Source of the DNA: Syngnathus acus
Taxonomy: Eukaryota; Chordata; Actinopteri; Syngnathiformes; Syngnathidae
Direction of reading: 5' to 3'
DNA: 64,000 bases
NCBI RefSeq assembly: GCF_901709675.1
Contig: NC_051097.1
Location: 10,024,039 to 10,088,038, forward strand
Positions 59,083-64,000 of the stretch are shown piece by piece; position 1 is the first letter of the stretch; each line of letters opens with the position of its first letter. The notes beneath the pieces are model-generated. The model was given only the letters and a program-made list of their open reading frames with translations. It was not told where the DNA came from and searched no databases. The translations under genes were made by a program, and so were the position numbers.

Positions 59083-62000
59083 TATACATATTTATGATTT
59101 CATATGTATTGTTTTCCAGTGTCTAAAGAACTTAAGTGCAACTCAGTCTGACTATATTAAATGTGTGCATGCTGATGGAATATTTCAGTAAGATAGCACG
59201 TATATATGCGAGTTGAATTGCTAGCTAGCTCGCTTACTCACGCTACTATTTGGTCAAGTGCATTTTATTTGTTCTAAATCCTAAAAGGAAAAAGCATGAA
59301 TATTTTCAACCGCTCTACAAGTGTTGAGCAACACGAAAGATATGAAGTCTCACAGGGCCATACTCCAAAGAAAAACATCATCATTTCAAATCCCATGAAT
59401 ATTAGAGAAGCAGCCACCACAAGGAATATTCTCTTATACTAATTGGACATAGCTGGGCACCATGGTAACACACAAGGTTAGAACGCTGAGGCTTACGCCG
59501 TACCTGTGCTGCTTAATTATATTCTCCACGCAGGCATTGTTTGCCGCCGCATTTTACAGCAGACAGCTAACAACGCATAACAGAAACATAGTCACATTCT
59601 GAGTTAAGAAATGTTCTCATTACTTACCTGAGCTCTAGAGACGTGTGTAAATTAAGAAGAAATACATCCCGGGTGGGCAACTGGGGAAGAAAAATGTTCT
59701 CGAGCAACGCCGACTTTGTTTGAACCTCGTCTTCTTGAATTCTCAGGGAAGAAGTCATAAAAAGATGCTGCATCCAGAAAAAAGTCTTAGCTGCGGGGTT
59801 TTTTTTTTTGTCTTTCGTATTACACAAAAAGTCTTTGGTACTTTCAGCAATAGGCAAGCTTGGTCGTGGTTGATACTATGTGTAACCCTCAATTGTCGGT
59901 TCCATTTTCTGGACGTCATCGTATTCAGAGAAAGAAAATATTAAAATGAACAAATAGCCTCTCATAAAATGACCTTTTCATTTGATGAAAAACAAAACAT
60001 ATCTTTGTTTCCCCACATTCACTTCATTTGTGTTGCCGCAACACCTAACGAGATCGAAATACATAATGAGATCCCGTTTCAGTCAACCACGTTTCGATAG
60101 CGACGGCAGCATATCGATCTCCTCCAGGCCGGACGGACGCTAATATGCCACGCTCATTACTCGAAAAGCCGAATCACAAAAGATCTGCGTCAACTTGTAC
60201 GAGAACTAAACATCAGATCCCGCTCATTCCTGCACATGCGCGACACTCGCTTTGATTTCACACGGTTTTGAAAGACAAAGAATATAAACAAGGTCCAAAG
60301 GGACAATGAAACTGGGTCTTCAGTCAAAGTCAAAACCGAGCGACTGCTCTCGAGAGTCAAATTGTATGTACATCAATCCCCGTAGAGATCTTTCAAAAAA
60401 TACCTACCTCTGTCCGTTTCTTAGCAAGATGATTTTATTTAGAAACTTGCTTATCTGTGGAATCATTTTAACCTGCTCAATAAACTCCATTTTTTTTACT
60501 TCAAAAAAAAAAAAATGGTGACTGTTTTCAAGTCTTCAGATAAGAACCCAACTGGATTTAGGAGAAAGGAGAGTGAAAATGGGTTTCACTCAGTCGTAGG
60601 GATTAGAAAAGAGACTGTAGTCAGACGTTCGTTCTCCCAGTCATAGCTTCGGCATTATTTCACAATCACAAAAGATTCCGGATGGATCCGTAAGCCGTTT
60701 GTGAACAAGCCAGGTGAGCCGACCCAATATCTCCTTCTGAAAATAATTTTGACCAACAATCCACATTTGAGACAACCTCCAAACGTTTTCACATTCTGGA
60801 TTTAAGTCAAAAGAGAATGTCTGAATATCTAAAAAATATCCCGAGTCTTTATATGCATCTAAAATAACTTGTCTAAAAGTTTACTTCTCAATTTGTGAGC
60901 TTTATAGACAATTTGAATTGCTGTAGGGTATTTTCCGCCATGTGAAATGTCAAATTGCAAAGCAAAATGTCAAATCACATTTTACTATCAGATTCATAAA
61001 CCGCAGGCCAAAAAGCCATCCGTGTTTCCGAGCCTGTCTCTTTGAGTTACAGATATCAAGCGTGAGGTCGGCCGCAAATACAATTTCACCGTGACGACTG
61101 ATTGCATTGTTCGAATCCCATTGCGGAGTCGAAAGAGTCGACTTATTGTTAAATTAGATTACGACCAATTATCTCAACGTATAAGTCAAACCGAGGTTTA
61201 ATTTTGAAATACGTTTAACTTCTGTCGTGATAATGAAGGAAATCATCAAGGCCTGAGTCATTGCAGTCCATGATTGGACGAACATGCCTGTGGGTTATCG
61301 ATTAGCCAGCAAAAAGTATTTTTGGCTGCTGTGTGATTCAACTCTTCAGAGCGCTCTCATTACGGGAGGGGGGGGATGTTATTACAGCATTCGCTCTGTT
61401 TGAGTTTGGACTCTCCGGCAGGCTGGTCTTTGGCCAGCGGCCACGCTCGCGGCTCCCGCCTCTGCTGAGGACTACTTAAGGAACAGCTCACACGCTTCCC
61501 CGAGTCAGGCCAGTGAATCCACAATGCCTGGATGGGAGTCAGGCGAATGATTGAGTGATTCACTCCACCGTCAGTGACTCATTATCGTTATTTCTACTAT
61601 CGACGTGGTTTCCTTTTTGTGGCCAGGCATTTGTGTGGGCCAATTTACTCCGAGCTCAGTTGTCAGGAGGCTTTACGGCCAGGGAGGAAAGTACGTTAGG
61701 TACAGCTTCACATGCGTCCACAAACTGTGTATTTTTATTTGTTTTATATACATATATTATATTATATTTTATATATATATTTTATTTTATTTATTTTTTT
61801 CTATTATGATAGAATATATGTGATACAATTTTAAGTACTTAACAGGACAGTTTCCAGGTTGGACTTTTCTGCACCCAGGTGTTTATTGCATCCTGGGTTT
61901 GATGGGACTAATGGGAACAAGAACGTTCAAGCTCATGGACCCATCTTGACCTCTGATATCTGTCACTCCAGACAGAGGCATCGTTACTTTTGAAAAAAGG

Positions 62001-62224
62001 TCCAGGGAGGCCGTTTGGCAGGTAGAGATAGTGATAGCTCACTCAGGGAGTAATGAAGTGTGACACAGAGATAACCACTTCTTTGGTTGGGGAACAGATC
62101 ATCCTCAGAGAAGGCCGATGTCACTCCTGCCTCAACGGTTGCTTTGTTATATTGCTGAGAGGCCATCGAGGCACAAAGCGACCTTCGGTGTCGCTTTTGT
62201 TTGGTTTAACTTCAAGTGATGTGT

Positions 62225-62326
62225 ATTGTTGATGGCACTGATGGTTGGTTGAAATAATGAAAAGACAAATCAGCCATCAAGAGGTTCATGAAGCAAATTT
62301 GAAGCTTCATTTTCCAATTGCTAGTT
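62225..62326. mobile_element. Palindromic 'gaagcttcaaat' element, left-truncated
   Basis: The core gttgatggcactgatggttgg and right arm aggttcatgaagcaaatttg plus aagcttcattttccaattgc match the repeat family. The left arm is missing or too diverged to see. Confidence 0.65.
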
Positions 62327-63861
62327 CCTATTTGAATGTTTTAGCAGGTCTCTGAGCAGTGATTGTCACCTCCTTCCCTCATTTGGCAGGTCAGTCAGTG
62401 TGTGTCCCGTATGTCTGTCAACTCGCTAAATGCAATTCTCACTGATGCGTTTAATATCCTGCTTGCTCCCACATTCACGTCAACATTGGCAGACTTCGCA
62501 AACCATGCGGATAAATTATGGATATACCTGAGTCGATGCAACTCTGTAACGCCGCCGTCGTTTTTGCTGAGGGAAAGAACGTGGCTTTGGGTTGTGTGGA
62601 TTTATTTTGGCTATTGAATTAGTCTGAGTTCGGGCAAAACTGGGACATAGCTCGTGGGTGGCAGTGAGAAGCTAATTGGGACTATGAAGTGCGTCAATGG
62701 TGACCTTTTCTACCATGAAGCTATCGTGTTGGTAAAACAAGTACTTACACAAACCGTTGGAATTGAATCGAATCTCAAATGCCACGTTGAAGATAAAAGC
62801 AGGAATATACTTTGAGTAGCAGACAAAAAAGAAAAGGCTTTTTAAGACAGAACTATTTCAAAGTCATCTTGCAATTTCAAATAGTAAGTATTGACTTGTT
62901 GGATTTGATCTTTCAATATTAATCATGTTGGTTGATGGCATGACTGGATTGAAAAATGTTCCTGGCTGCTAAATCTGTAAATTGGGGTTTGTACCTTTTA
63001 TATTTTTTTAAACCTAGCTGGCAACAGCGCCGTCAGCCTCATCATACTTAGCACTATGGATCATGGCCAGGAACTTTAATGAGACAGTGCTGAATTACGC
63101 AGTGTGGACTCCTATGGCAGCTCTGATTCCACAGTGACATGTTGTGGACTTAGTAGATCACTCACAAGAGTCTTAAAAGAGACAAATAAAACCCATCATT
63201 GAGGCAGGAGTGGTCACATTTGCGCAATCAATATGGCGATGGTGACTGTGTTCCATTTCTTTTCAAAAATTCCAAGCGTGGAGGCTTCTGATTTTTTGCA
63301 GGATCCATCCCAAGATATTACATCATCATTTTGTATGCTTCAGATTGTCTGGAATGAAGAGCCTTCTGCACTTCTGCCTGTCCAGGAGGCTGTGGGGGTG
63401 TCTCCTCTTTTCCATTATGGCATTTAGTTTGTTCTGTGGGCCTTTTCTACAATAGTCCGGCGTCCCGCCAAGCACATTATCGAGCTCTTTTTGTGTTTTT
63501 TATCGGTCAAGCTGGCTCCCCAACACACAAAAAGGGGCACTGGCAAGTGGCCATCCCAGTGTGATAAAATGCACAGCACACGTCAAAAAACCTCCCCTCA
63601 GGAGAAAGGTGGCTCTGAACCTTTTTCGATGTTTAAGATCCTTTCTAGCCTTTCCGATATCTTTAGATATGTAGGTGTGCCGTTGCCACGGACACTCTGC
63701 TTTGTATGCTTGGTGCACTTGCTTGTATGTCAATTTATCATCTATATTTTATCATGTTTATTCCGTTTTTAACTATTCACACGGTTATAGCTCTCTCTAA
63801 CCTCTCATAAATGCTAGGTTTCAACCCAATTACACTCATAGGGGAGACTTTGAGAATTTTA

Positions 63862-64000
63862 GTGACAATGAAGCTTCAAATTTGCTTCGTGAAGCAGTTG
63901 TATTTTTTTTTGTATCCTCTCGAGGGCTGTTCAAACACACTTGCTACTTAATAAACACCTTTGTGTCAAAATTACAAAAGTGGTTCATAAAGCAAATTTG
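63862..64000. mobile_element. Palindromic 'gaagcttcaaat' element, cut by window end
   Basis: The copy starts tagtgacaatgaagcttcaa, continues gtgaagcagttgtattttt with a cctctcgaggg core and reaches gtggttcataaagcaaattt at the window edge. The right terminus lies beyond the window. Confidence 0.75.

Larger units (their letters stand above)
56481..64000. other. Intergenic region downstream of vav2
   Basis: I found no recognisable exon on either strand. The region holds the chimeric MITE at 58453-59082, palindromic elements near 62225 and 63862, an AT-rich stretch at 61740-61815 and several A/T runs. A somewhat GC-richer block lies at about 61360-61530. In mammals the gene beyond the VAV2 3' end is SARDH, but I could not identify any SARDH exon here. 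Confidence 0.7.

Noticed and set aside
61605-61700. Possible exon with acceptor-like tggccag and frame containing CVGQFTPSSVVRRLYGQGGK
   Set aside because: No clear donor-supported exon and no match to SARDH, DBH or other genes I know near VAV2.

Overview
The window is vertebrate genomic DNA, almost certainly from a teleost fish. It holds one recognisable protein-coding gene on the + strand, the 3' nine-tenths of vav2 (a Rho/Rac guanine-nucleotide exchange factor and SH2/SH3 adaptor). Evidence for a fish is the vav2-type protein interrupted by many very short GT-AG introns (60-80 bp) and a load of small TA-flanked and hAT-like non-autonomous DNA transposons with ends of the 'actataaggcgcacc' and 'tgtcaaactcaaggcccg' kinds common in teleost genomes. 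I cannot name the species.

Layout. 1-8270 is the 3' part of intron 1; the first coding exon (start codon and first ~68 residues of the CH domain) and the promoter lie upstream of the window. Exon 2 is at 8271-8387. A 28.4-kb intron 2 (8388-36762) contains most of the mobile elements and several possible conserved non-coding blocks. Exons 3-5 (36763-42729) finish the CH domain and encode the acidic regulatory-tyrosine region. From 42825 to 54760 the gene is very compact: 25 exons in 12 kb encode the DH, PH and C1 domains and the SH3-SH2-SH3 cassette, including four micro-exons of 15, 15, 14 and 19 nt. The stop codon is at 54758-54760, followed by a ~1.7-kb 3' UTR with AATAAA at 56457. From about 56480 to 64000 I see only repeats and non-coding sequence.

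All 29 exons in the window join in one open frame with canonical GT/AG borders and correct phase. They give 810 codons plus stop (second-acceptor choices at exons 14 and 28). With the missing ~68 residues this matches the ~878-residue vertebrate VAV2, so the gene looks intact and functional. Exon numbers assume a single coding exon upstream.

I found no bacterial-type system, CRISPR array, RNA gene or second protein-coding gene. The most interesting items are: the micro-exon layout and tandem NAG acceptors of vav2, TG tracts directly upstream of three acceptors, a 12-bp minisatellite with ordered variant blocks next to exon 2, a chimeric MITE with a GC-rich core and a perfect 20-bp CRE palindrome, a MITE insertion whose empty site survives in an adjacent duplicate, a hAT-like element carrying telomere-type repeats, and a palindromic element family clustered around the 3' half of vav2.
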